Shown: piece after piece, positions 33,545 to 41,367 of the stretch
Layout: each line of letters begins with the position of its first letter
Position numbering within the stretch: position 1 is the first letter of the stretch
NCBI RefSeq assembly: GCF_020400605.1
Contig: NZ_JAINRD010000031.1
Coordinates: forward strand, 1 to 64,000
From: Streptomyces aculeolatus
Lineage (GTDB): Bacteria > Actinomycetota > Actinomycetes > Streptomycetales > Streptomycetaceae
Direction of reading: 5' to 3'
Length of the DNA stretch: 64,000 nucleotides
Translations under genes and position numbers: made by a program
The notes under the pieces: generated by a model
The model's input: only the letters and a program-made list of their open reading frames with translations
Databases searched by the model: none
What the model was told of the DNA's origin: nothing

Positions 33545-33997
33545 ATGTCCGTCGACACCGCCACCGCCACCGCCCCCGCTTCCGCCACCACCGCCGAACG
33601 CCAGGACGTCGCCGCCCCGAGCGACCGCGCACGCGCCTGGCTCGTCCTCCTCCTCGCCGGCGCCTTCGAGGTCGGCTACGCCCTCGCCGTGGGCGGCAGC
33701 GAAGGATTCACCGTGCTCTCGTGGTCACTCGTCGCGGTCGTCTTCTTCCTACTGACGCTCTACGCGCTGAGCGTCGCCCTGCGCACGATAGACGTGGGCA
33801 TCGGGTACGCCGTGTGGGCGGGGATCGGGGCCGTCGGGGCCGCCCTGCTCAGCCCCGTCGTCTTCGACGAGACCCTCAGCGCCGCCAAGGCACTCTGGCT
33901 CGCCGTGATCATCGCGGGCGTCGTCTGGCTCAAGCTCGCCGACCGCCCGGAACGCCCCGATGACTCCGACCGGGCCGCGCACCCCGCCCACCCGTGA
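33545..33997 (+). CDS. Second SMR efflux protein, likely heterodimer partner
   Basis: 150 residues from ATG 33545 with GAAAGGAA upstream. A non-conserved Thr/Ala-rich cytoplasmic N-terminus (about 28 residues) precedes four membrane segments: WLVLLLAGAFEVGYALAVG, with its Glu in the first, then SVALRTIDVGIGYAVWAGIG and LWLAVIIAGVVWLKLA. The acidic tail is longer than usual. It is the second gene of the pump operon. Confidence 0.88.
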   Translation: MSVDTATATAPASATTAERQDVAAPSDRARAWLVLLLAGAFEVGYALAVGGSEGFTVLSWSLVAVVFFLLTLYALSVALRTIDVGIGYAVWAGIGAVGAALLSPVVFDETLSAAKALWLAVIIAGVVWLKLADRPERPDDSDRAAHPAHP

Positions 33998-34026
33998 GGC
34001 CGCGGTGCGGCAGGCAGCAGGCGACA

Positions 34027-34062
34027 GGCGGCCGGCCGGCGGAATCAGGCCGGCCGGCCGCC
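34027..34062. terminator. Bidirectional hairpin between the SMR operon and the YciI gene
   Basis: Perfect 14-base arms GGCGGCCGGCCGGC (34027-34040) and GCCGGCCGGCCGCC (34049-34062) around an 8-base loop. The right arm lies inside the end of the YciI coding sequence, so it would act for the plus-strand operon and only partly for the other gene. Confidence 0.6.
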
Positions 34063-34596
34063 GAAGTACCAGTCGTGCACCTCCACCGCCGCGTACGCGC
34101 CCGCCGTCAGCACCCCCCGCGCCGCGTCCGCGTCCGGAGCCCGTACCAGCGCCGCCGTGCCCAGCCAGGCCGTCCCGTCGTCCGACAGCAGCGGGCCGTA
34201 CGCGACCAACTCGTCCCGGCCGGGCGGCAGGTCGAGGTCGGCCCCCGGGCCCTCGCCGAGGCCCAGGACGAGGTAGCGGTTGCCGTCCTCGCGGCCGCCG
34301 GGGAAGTCCCACATCGTGCGCCCCAGCAGGTTGCGCCAGCGGCGCAGCAGCACGTCGCGGTACGCGCCCGCCTGGTAGCCGGGCTCGTCGAAGGCGAACG
34401 CGCGGGCGGCGGCCGCGTCCGGCAGGTCGAGGATGTGCACGCTGCCGGTGGGGGTTTCGCCGTCGCCGGCCATGGTGGGGCCACGGGCGATCATCTCCGC
34501 CGCGTACCCGTCCATGTAGGACCAGTGCTCCTCCAGCAGTTGGTAACGGAGCGCCAGAGAACGGGGCCGGTCGCGGTGGTAACAGAAGAACTCCAT
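34045..34596 (-). CDS. YciI-like protein
   Basis: 183 residues from ATG 34596. MEFFCYHRDRPRSLALRYQLLEEHWSYMDGYA, then RGPTMAGDGETPTGSVHILDLPDAAAARAFAFDEPGYQAGAY, is the YCII-related ferredoxin-like fold with its conserved His and Asp. The second half looks like another, more divergent copy (LVAYGPLLSDDGTAWLG then ALVRAPDADAARGVLTAGAY). Some YciI proteins have been proposed as dehydrochlorinase-like or peroxide-related enzymes, but the role here is open. Confidence 0.75.
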   Translation of the reverse strand: MEFFCYHRDRPRSLALRYQLLEEHWSYMDGYAAEMIARGPTMAGDGETPTGSVHILDLPDAAAARAFAFDEPGYQAGAYRDVLLRRWRNLLGRTMWDFPGGREDGNRYLVLGLGEGPGADLDLPPGRDELVAYGPLLSDDGTAWLGTAALVRAPDADAARGVLTAGAYAAVEVHDWYFGGRPA

Positions 34597-34756
34597 TCCG
34601 CCAGTCTTACCTGCTGACCCGGTAGCGCAACTGAGGCGCCCCTGCCCCGCGCACCACGCGCACGCGGCAGCACGTCGCTGTCCGTGACCGCACCGTCGCG
34701 GGTGTCGGAGTCGCCGGGTAAAGTCGGGCACCGGTTCGCCGGGAGGGGGCGAGGTT

Positions 34757-35491
34757 GTGCGGCGCCGCAGGGGTGGGTTCGCCGGGATCGTGGCCGCGCT
34801 GGTGCTGGGGCTCGCTGCCGGGCCGGCCGCCGCCGACGGCGGGGAGACGCAGGCCGGTTATCTCGCCGAGCGGCTGCGTGAGGATCCCGTCTACGTCTCG
34901 GACCAGGTACCCCTCGCCGTCCCCCGCTCGGCGGCGGGGGAGTTCGCGAAGGCGGCCGAGCGGACCGGTGTGCCGACGTACGTCCTCGTGCTGCCGAACG
35001 CGCCCGCGTTCGTCGAGCAGTTGCTCGCCGCTGTGCACGACCGGCTCGGTGAGGACGGGCTGTATGTGCTGGTCGACGCCGGTATGTCCTGGATCGACGC
35101 CACGTCGTACGGGGTGGACGTGCCCGTGCAGGACGCAAAGTCGGTGGTCACGTACGAAATGCCTTTCGACGCCTGGCCCATCGAGTCCTTCACTCTCTTC
35201 GTCGAGGCGCTGACCTCCGACGACGTCGCCGAGCGGGCACAGGCCGCGCGCGAGAAGTACGGCGGCGGGCCCGACGGGCAGTCGCCGACCGCCAGGCCGG
35301 AGCCGCTCCACCGGGCCCCGGAGGAGCCGGAGAGCGACGACACCGAGGACGTGTCGGTCACCGACCGGAAGAACCAGAGCTTCCTCACCGGGATCTCGCT
35401 GGCCGGTCTGCCGCTGTTCATCCTCCTCATCGCCGCCTACGTCCGGCGGCTGCGGCGGGTTCCGTACGCCGGCGGACGGGAGCGGCGCTGA
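34757..35491 (+). CDS. Secreted/membrane-anchored protein, first of three paralogues
   Basis: 244 residues from GTG 34757. A signal peptide (RRRRGGFAGIVAALVLGLAAGPAAA) is followed by an extracytoplasmic domain of about 140 residues: LREDPVYVSDQVPLAVPRS, then TGVPTYVLVLPNA, then AVHDRLGEDGLYVLVD. A charged linker and one C-terminal membrane helix (GISLAGLPLFILLIAAYV) complete it. I do not recognise a named family. The next two genes encode the same outer domain, and the TGATG junction at 35489-35493 couples the first pair, so they likely form one complex. Confidence 0.75.
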   Translation: MRRRRGGFAGIVAALVLGLAAGPAAADGGETQAGYLAERLREDPVYVSDQVPLAVPRSAAGEFAKAAERTGVPTYVLVLPNAPAFVEQLLAAVHDRLGEDGLYVLVDAGMSWIDATSYGVDVPVQDAKSVVTYEMPFDAWPIESFTLFVEALTSDDVAERAQAAREKYGGGPDGQSPTARPEPLHRAPEEPESDDTEDVSVTDRKNQSFLTGISLAGLPLFILLIAAYVRRLRRVPYAGGRERR

Positions 35492-36909
35492 TGTGGGCGT
35501 GGCTGCGCGGGCGGCCGGAGATCCTCGCCGCCGTCCTGGTCGCGGTGCTGGTCGCGGTCGTCGCCGGGCAGCGGTTCGGGGGCGGCTCCACGCCGTCGGC
35601 CGGCACCGCGCCCGCACCCGGACCGTCCGCGGCGCACGTACCGAGCAAGGCCGATCTGCGGCTGCGCGTGGAGCGGGTCGGGGAGGCGCTCGCCGAGGAG
35701 CCGGTCTACGACGATCCGGAGAGCGAGCGGGCGCTGGACGCCGCGGAGCACCGCGAGCTGCTCGACCGGGTCCGGGGCTTCGACCACGACGTCTACCTCG
35801 CGATCGTGCCGATGCAGCGGGAGGACGAGTCCGGCGGCGACTCCCTGGAGCTGCTGCGGCGGCTGCACGAGCGGGTCGGCCGCGATGGCGTCTACGTCGT
35901 CGCCGATCCGTACGTCGGCGACATCGAGGTCGCCAACTACGCCACGCTGCTGGACAGCGACTACCTCGAATTCGAGCTGCCCCGCCGGGTGCTGAGAGCC
36001 GACGTGGACTCCGACGACCTGCGGCTCCCCGAGCGGCTCGGCACGCTGATGACCCTGCTGGAGGAAGCCCCCCGGAACAGCACGCCCGGAGAGCCGCCGT
36101 ACCAGCTCCCGGAGGACGACGAGGAGGAGTACGAGCCGGAGCCGCTGCCGTCGGTGTTCGGCGCGGACTTCGGGCCCGGTCTGGCCGTCGGGGCCGTCCT
36201 GGCGTCGGCGCTGTTCGGCCTGGTGGTAGCGGCGTTCACGCCGCTGCGGGTGCGGCGGCGGCGCCGCACCGCGATGTGGGCGCCGCTGCCCGCCCAGCTG
36301 TCGGCGAAGCCGGCGGGGGCAGCGCCGTTGGCGGTACCCGGTGCGGCCGACTTCCGCGCGCCGGGGCGGGCGGACCTGCACCTGGCCGCGCAGGACGCGC
36401 TGCGCTCGCTCGCCCGGCGGTACGCGGCCGTGGCGGACGGTCCCGGCTTCGCCGAACCAGGCGGGACCGGCGGGCCCGGTGCACCCGGCGGCCCTCTGGG
36501 GCCCGCCGTCGTCCGGGCCGCGGACTGCCTCGACGCCGCGCTGCTCGCGGTGGACGGGCGGCAGGACGGCCACGTCGACCGCGACGCCGACCCGGCGGCC
36601 CTCGTCTGCGCCCTGGTGCTCGCCCGCGCCGGGCACGCGGCGCTCGGCGGCACCCCGCACGCCGCCGCCGACTACCGCTGCTGCACGACCAACCCGCTCC
36701 ACGGGCCCGAGGCCGCCGGGCCAGGACCCCTGCCGTTCTGCGCCGGCTGCCGGCATTCCGCCGTCCCGCCGCACGGGATGCTGCTGCAGTTGCCGACCGC
36801 CCACGGGCCCGTCCCGTACGACTCCGTTCCCGGACCGCTGTCCGCCGCCGCGACCGGGATCACCGAACTCATCCGCCAGGTCCGGGAGTACGCCGGTGTG
36901 CCGCACTGA
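35491..36909 (+). CDS. Membrane protein, second paralogue, with a Cys-rich cytoplasmic tail
   Basis: 472 residues. One N-terminal membrane helix (LAAVLVAVLVAVVAG) leads into the shared outer domain (LAEEPVYDDPES, HDVYLAIVPMQ, RVGRDGVYVVAD), a second helix near ASALFGLVVAAFTP, then a cytoplasmic part of about 220 residues with ALRSLARRYAAVADG and two cysteine clusters, YRCCTTNPLHG and PFCAGCRHS, that could bind zinc. ATG 35491 is in a TGATG overlap with the first gene. The next gene overlaps this one by 14 bases. Confidence 0.75.
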   Translation: MWAWLRGRPEILAAVLVAVLVAVVAGQRFGGGSTPSAGTAPAPGPSAAHVPSKADLRLRVERVGEALAEEPVYDDPESERALDAAEHRELLDRVRGFDHDVYLAIVPMQREDESGGDSLELLRRLHERVGRDGVYVVADPYVGDIEVANYATLLDSDYLEFELPRRVLRADVDSDDLRLPERLGTLMTLLEEAPRNSTPGEPPYQLPEDDEEEYEPEPLPSVFGADFGPGLAVGAVLASALFGLVVAAFTPLRVRRRRRTAMWAPLPAQLSAKPAGAAPLAVPGAADFRAPGRADLHLAAQDALRSLARRYAAVADGPGFAEPGGTGGPGAPGGPLGPAVVRAADCLDAALLAVDGRQDGHVDRDADPAALVCALVLARAGHAALGGTPHAAADYRCCTTNPLHGPEAAGPGPLPFCAGCRHSAVPPHGMLLQLPTAHGPVPYDSVPGPLSAAATGITELIRQVREYAGVPH

Positions 36910-38191
36910 CACTGCCAGACGCCTGTTCGTCGCCCTGCTCGCCGGGGCCGTCACGGTGCTGCTCGGCTCGGGCTCCGCCGCCGCGCAGCCCAGCGCCGCG
37001 GAGCAGATCGCCGACGCGCTGCGGCAGTCGCCGGTGTATGTGGACGACGGGTACGGGACCGCGCTGCCGCCGGACCGGCAGCGGGAGCTGGTCGCGCAGA
37101 TCGACGAGACCGGGCTGCCGCTGTACGTCGTGGTGGTGCCCCTCACGACGGGCGACGCGTTCGGCGGCGACGCCAAGCAGCTCGCCGGCGCGGTGCACGA
37201 CCGGCTGGGCCAGGACGCCGTCATCCTCACCAACAGCGACACCACGGACGTGGTGGAGGGCTGGGAGTGGCCGCACGGCAGGCACCAGGCGGGCCCGGCC
37301 GCGGCCGCCGTCTTCCACCTCGACGAGATGAGCGACGCCGGTCTCGGCACCCGGCTGGCCAGGGCCGTCGAGATCGTCGCCGCGGGCAACGGGGAGGAGG
37401 TCTACGAAGAGGCCACCGCCGACCTGCGCACCCCGACGCCGAGCGGCACGCCCACCACCGCCCCGGCCGCCCCGGCACCGGAAGACGGCGAAGCGAGCGG
37501 CTCCCGCGACGGTGGGGGCGTCGGCGCCGGCACCGTCGCCCTGATCGCCGCCGCCGCGGTCGCGCTGACCGCGCTCGCCGCCCTGCTACTGGTGCGCCGG
37601 CGCCGGGAGGGCGGGAGTCCGGCTCCGTTCACCTTCCCCCGGGCGGTGTTCGCCGCCGCCGCGGCTGCCGACGAGGCGGATCTGCGCCGCCGCGCGGAGG
37701 GCGAGGTCATCGCCCTCGGGGAGGCGGCACGGGCCCATCCGCACGGCGCCGACCCGGTCGGCCTCCAGCACGCTCTGGACGCGTACGCCGCCGCGGGGAC
37801 CGTGCTCGACGGCGCCCGGGGCCGCGCCGACCTGGCAGGTGTCCTGGCGCTGGTCCTCGAAGGCCGCGACGCGCTCCAGGGCTCGCGGACCGCCCTGCCG
37901 CTGTGCTTCTTCAACCCCCTGCACGGCCGCGGCGCCCGCCGCCTCAAGTGGCGTCCCCTCGGCCGCCGCGACCACCTCCGCGTCTCGGCCTGCGCCGCGT
38001 GTGCCGCCGCGGTCCAGGCCCGCCGCGCCCCGGAGGTGCTGACCGAGCGGGTGGACGGCCGCGACCTGCCGTACTTCGAGGTCCCCGCGGAGCGCAGCCT
38101 GTGGGCCGCCACCGGGTACGGCTCGCTGGCCGGCGACCCCCTGGCGGCACGAGTGGCCCGCGGCGACTTCACCCGCGCCGTGGAGTCCTGA
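36896..38191 (+). CDS. Membrane protein, third paralogue, with a Cys-rich cytoplasmic tail
   Basis: 431 residues from GTG 36896 with GGGAG upstream. Signal peptide RLFVALLAGAVTVLLGSGSAAA, shared outer domain (LRQSPVYVDDGYG, GLPLYVVVVPLTTG, AVHDRLGQDAVIL), a Thr/Pro linker, one membrane helix (VALIAAAAVALTALAALLLV) and a cytoplasmic part ending in CFFNPLHGRGARRLKW and SACAACAAAV, matching the NPLHG and CxxC pattern of the second paralogue. Function is unknown; conservation of the whole set suggests a cell-envelope role. Confidence 0.75.
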   Translation: MCRTDTARRLFVALLAGAVTVLLGSGSAAAQPSAAEQIADALRQSPVYVDDGYGTALPPDRQRELVAQIDETGLPLYVVVVPLTTGDAFGGDAKQLAGAVHDRLGQDAVILTNSDTTDVVEGWEWPHGRHQAGPAAAAVFHLDEMSDAGLGTRLARAVEIVAAGNGEEVYEEATADLRTPTPSGTPTTAPAAPAPEDGEASGSRDGGGVGAGTVALIAAAAVALTALAALLLVRRRREGGSPAPFTFPRAVFAAAAAADEADLRRRAEGEVIALGEAARAHPHGADPVGLQHALDAYAAAGTVLDGARGRADLAGVLALVLEGRDALQGSRTALPLCFFNPLHGRGARRLKWRPLGRRDHLRVSACAACAAAVQARRAPEVLTERVDGRDLPYFEVPAERSLWAATGYGSLAGDPLAARVARGDFTRAVES

Positions 38192-38320
38192 CACCCGCCA
38201 CCGGCCGGGGCACCGCCGGGGACGCTCCCGGTACCTCGCGCCACCGGCACCGGACGCCTCCCGCGCCACGCGCCGTCGTACCGCTCGGCGGCGCGCCGCG
38301 GGCCGTCGCGCCGCGCGCCG

Positions 38321-39166
38321 TCACGCCAGGACCGGGAGCACCGCCGTCAGGTCCGCCCGTTCGCCGCTCGCCGCCACCGCGCCCTCCGCCAGCGCCGTCC
38401 CCCAGTCCGTACGCCCCGCCGCCAGCCGCAGCCAGGTCAGCGGGTCCGTCTCCACCACGTTCGGCGGCGTGCCCCGGGTGTGGCGCGGGCCCTCGATGCA
38501 CTGGATCGCCGCGTACGGCGGGATGCGCACCTCCACCGCCGCGCCCGGGGCCTTCACCGCCAGGGCGTCGGCCAGGACGCGGACCGCGGCGGCCAGCGCG
38601 CCCCGGTCCAGGGGGATGCCGAGCCCGGCGGCGCGGTTGAGGTCGTCGCTGTGCACGACGAGTTCGACGAGGCGGGTGACGGTCATGTCCAGCGCCGTCA
38701 TCGCGCCGGAGTGGTGCGGCAGCAGGCGGTCGGTCCGTACGGCCTCCGCTGCCACCGCCGCCAGCCGCGCCGCCGCCGCGTCGAGTGCCGAGGCGAGGGC
38801 CGCCGGGCCCTCCCCGTACTCCGCGGCGACGCGGTCGGCCTCGCGGCGGGTGCGGTCGTCCAGCCTGTCGGCGATGCCGGCCGTCGACACCGCCCACGCC
38901 GACAGGTCCACCGCGCGGCTGCCGGCGCCCGCCGCCGGCGGGTGCTCGGCGAGGAGCCGCGGCGTCGCCTCGATCTGGTCGACGACATGGGCCAGCAGCA
39001 GCCGTACGTCCCAGCCCGGCAGCCCCGACGGCAGCGCGAGCCGGCGCTCGTCCAGCTCGCGCGCCGCAGCGGCCAGCGCGCGCACCTGCTCCGTGAGCGC
39101 GGTCCACGTCCTGCCCGGATCGTACGTACGCGCCCTGCGGGCGCCGCTGCGCTTGGCGGTCGGCAT
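38321..39166 (-). CDS. Maleylpyruvate isomerase-like / SCP2-domain protein
   Basis: 281 residues from ATG 39166. The N-terminal helical bundle has the MDMPI/DinB-like pattern (LAAAARELDERRLALPSGLPGWDVRLLLAHVVDQIEA, then ALDMTVTRLVELVVHSDDL), with His residues that bind metal in mycothiol-dependent maleylpyruvate isomerase. The C-terminal third resembles an SCP-like domain (AAVEVRIPPYAAIQCIEGPRHTRG). A mycothiol-dependent transferase or isomerase role is plausible. The very basic first 15 residues are unusual. Confidence 0.7.
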   Translation of the reverse strand: MPTAKRSGARRARTYDPGRTWTALTEQVRALAAAARELDERRLALPSGLPGWDVRLLLAHVVDQIEATPRLLAEHPPAAGAGSRAVDLSAWAVSTAGIADRLDDRTRREADRVAAEYGEGPAALASALDAAAARLAAVAAEAVRTDRLLPHHSGAMTALDMTVTRLVELVVHSDDLNRAAGLGIPLDRGALAAAVRVLADALAVKAPGAAVEVRIPPYAAIQCIEGPRHTRGTPPNVVETDPLTWLRLAAGRTDWGTALAEGAVAASGERADLTAVLPVLA

Positions 39167-39220
39167 GACAGGAGCGTACGACCGATGTGTGACAACGCGG
39201 TCGTGTGCCACCATGCGCGC

Positions 39221-39733
39221 ATGCCTATCGCCGACCGCTACCTCGCAGAAGACGAGTCGCTGGTGTACGTGACCCGCCAGCACTGGACCACGCTGGTCAA
39301 CGAGTTCCTCGCGCTGTGCGTCATCGCGGTGGCAGCGGGAGTGCTCGTGTGGTGGCTGCCGACGGACGAGGACTGGGGGAAGTACACGAGCTTCGGGGTG
39401 CTGGCGGTGGGGGCGATCTTCGCCTGCTACTTCTGGCTCATCCCACTGCTGCAGTGGCGCAGCACCATGTACATCCTCACCACCAAGCGGCTGCACAAGC
39501 GCAGCGGCTTCCTGTCCAAGTCCGGCCGCAGCATCCCCCTGTCGCGCGTCAACGACGTGTCGTTCCGCGCGAACCTGTGGGAGCGGATCATGCGCTACGG
39601 GACCCTCAACGTGCAGTCCGCGTCCGAGCAGGGCGTGATGACGCTGCGGCACGTACCCGACCCGGAAGGGCTGAAGGCCGAGATCTACCGGGCCGTGGAC
39701 GCCCTCGGCGGCGGGGCGGAGCCCGCGCGCTGA
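39221..39733 (+). CDS. PH-domain (YdbS/bPH2-like) membrane protein
   Basis: 170 residues from ATG 39221. Two N-terminal membrane segments (LVNEFLALCVIAVAAGVLVWWL, FGVLAVGAIFACYFWLIPLL) precede a bacterial PH domain: STMYILTTKRLHKRSGFLSKSGRSIPLSRVNDVSF and YGTLNVQSASEQGVMTLRHVPDPEGL. These are typical of YdbS-like proteins found across actinobacteria, often tied to envelope maintenance, with no defined substrate. Confidence 0.85.
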   Translation: MPIADRYLAEDESLVYVTRQHWTTLVNEFLALCVIAVAAGVLVWWLPTDEDWGKYTSFGVLAVGAIFACYFWLIPLLQWRSTMYILTTKRLHKRSGFLSKSGRSIPLSRVNDVSFRANLWERIMRYGTLNVQSASEQGVMTLRHVPDPEGLKAEIYRAVDALGGGAEPAR

Positions 39734-39761
39734 CCCCGCCCCCGTAGCGCCGCGGGACGCC

Positions 39762-41180
39762 TCACGGGGCTGCCCGTTCCGTGGGGAGGCCCACACCGAA
39801 GACGTGGGTCTCCCCGCCCTTCGCCTCCCAGTCGCTCCGCACCTCCACCGACCGCAGGCTTGCCGCCAGCCAGCGGCCGTCGGGCGACCACGCCAACTCG
39901 TACGTCTGCAACGGGTACCAGCCCCGGCCGATGGCGTGCCGCGTGACGATGCGGTGGTCAGCGACCCGCTGGACCAGCACCTCCAGCTTCCCCGGCGACT
40001 CCCCCGATATCGCCAGATGGTCGCCGCCGGGGCTCACGGTCAGGGCCCGGACCGTGAGGTCGCCGTTCTCGATCACGTCCAGGACGCGGCCGTCCGCCGG
40101 ATCGGTCACGTACACCCGCGCGCCCATGGCGACGAACATCCTCGACTCGTCCGCGGTGAACGCGACCGCGTCGTACGGATCAGGATCCACCGTGTCCACC
40201 GTCCCCGTGCCGCCGTCGCCTTCCTGCCCGCTCCGGTCCAACGCGACCGCTCCGGCCTCCCCGGTCGGAGAGAGCAGGCCGACGGCGGGACCGGGCACCC
40301 ACTCCGTGCGGTACCGGCCGGTGGCCGAGCGCAGCCTCCCCGCCTGCGGCGGCGCCTCGGCCGGCGTGCCCCGCACCGCGTCGTACGCCAACTGCGGGCG
40401 CAGTTCCTCGTGGTGGCGGAGCGTGACCACCGGCTCGCCGGGCACCCACATCAGCCACGGGGAAAGGTAGCCGTCGGGGTGGGCGCGGAGGCATTCACGC
40501 CATCCGCCGGTGTCGTACACCACCAGCTCGCCTTCCTCGCTGGTGACGGCGAGATGGCGGCCGTCGTCGGAGAACGCCAGGTGGCGGGGCTCGTCGTCCC
40601 CGCCGAAGGGCTTCAGGACGGCCGCGGGGCGGCGCAGATCGGGTATCGCGGGGGCCTCGCCGGCGAGCGGCCGGTCGGCGTGCGTGGGGTACGCCGCCGT
40701 CCGCCACCAGTCGCCGGCCGTCAGGTGCTCGATCCACCGCGGGTCGGTGACCACGACGTCGTAGTCGGCGCCGACGTTCGTCTCCTCGCTGAGGACGAGG
40801 TCGGCGGCGGCCTCCGGCGCCATCTCGTCGAACCGGAGACCTTCCTCCCAGGGGAAGCCGAGGCGGTCCTCGTCGTCCAGCAGCTCGTCGACCTCCTCGT
40901 CCGTGAGGGGGAAGTGCCGCGTGGCGACGCGCTCCACGCTCTCGACGAACCACCGGGTGTTGGCGTCCACCCAGACCTCGTCGAGGCGCTGGTCCTGGGT
41001 GACCGCGTCACCCAGCGGGGCACCGTCCGCGCTCTCCCCCAGGACACGGAGGAAGAAGCTGGCGTCGTCGGTCAGCGGGGCGTGCGAGCCGCTGTCGTAG
41101 TAGACGACGGTGGAGCGCAGCCGGATACGGCGCCGCGGCGGGTCGACCGCTAACACCCTCACCCCGTACAAGTCGGTCAT
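39762..41180 (-). CDS. Beta-propeller (WD40/YVTN-like) hypothetical protein
   Basis: 472 residues from ATG 41180. The first 150 are an acidic helical region (DEEVDELLDDEDRLGFPWEEGLRF), the rest shows repeating four-strand blades ending in DG: HLAFSDDGRHLAVTSEEGELVVYD, AVAFTADESRMFVAMG, LTVSPGGDHLAISGE, LAWSPDGRWLAAS. There is no signal peptide. It probably serves as a protein-binding platform; function is unknown. It lies between the PH-domain gene and the purL terminator. Confidence 0.7.
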   Translation of the reverse strand: MTDLYGVRVLAVDPPRRRIRLRSTVVYYDSGSHAPLTDDASFFLRVLGESADGAPLGDAVTQDQRLDEVWVDANTRWFVESVERVATRHFPLTDEEVDELLDDEDRLGFPWEEGLRFDEMAPEAAADLVLSEETNVGADYDVVVTDPRWIEHLTAGDWWRTAAYPTHADRPLAGEAPAIPDLRRPAAVLKPFGGDDEPRHLAFSDDGRHLAVTSEEGELVVYDTGGWRECLRAHPDGYLSPWLMWVPGEPVVTLRHHEELRPQLAYDAVRGTPAEAPPQAGRLRSATGRYRTEWVPGPAVGLLSPTGEAGAVALDRSGQEGDGGTGTVDTVDPDPYDAVAFTADESRMFVAMGARVYVTDPADGRVLDVIENGDLTVRALTVSPGGDHLAISGESPGKLEVLVQRVADHRIVTRHAIGRGWYPLQTYELAWSPDGRWLAASLRSVEVRSDWEAKGGETHVFGVGLPTERAAP

Positions 41181-41312
41181 GGCGCCTCTCCTCGGTGTCC
41201 GTGCGGTTCCGCGGCCCCGGCGCGTACACCTGCGCGGGGCCGGAGAAGCAAGGATCACACCCACCACTGACAACCGCCGCTGCACGGCGGCCGGACAGCG
41301 GCACCATGACGA

Positions 41313-41348
41313 GGGCGGGTGTGCGACCGGTCGGTCGCACACCCGCCC
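41313..41348 (-). terminator. Strong hairpin after purL
   Basis: Perfect 16-base arms GGGCGGGTGTGCGACC (41313-41328) and GGTCGCACACCCGCCC (41333-41348) around GGTC, 20 bases past the purL stop on the minus strand. No T-run, but the stem is long. Confidence 0.85.
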
Positions 41349-41367
41349 CGTCCGGCACGTTCTTCGG

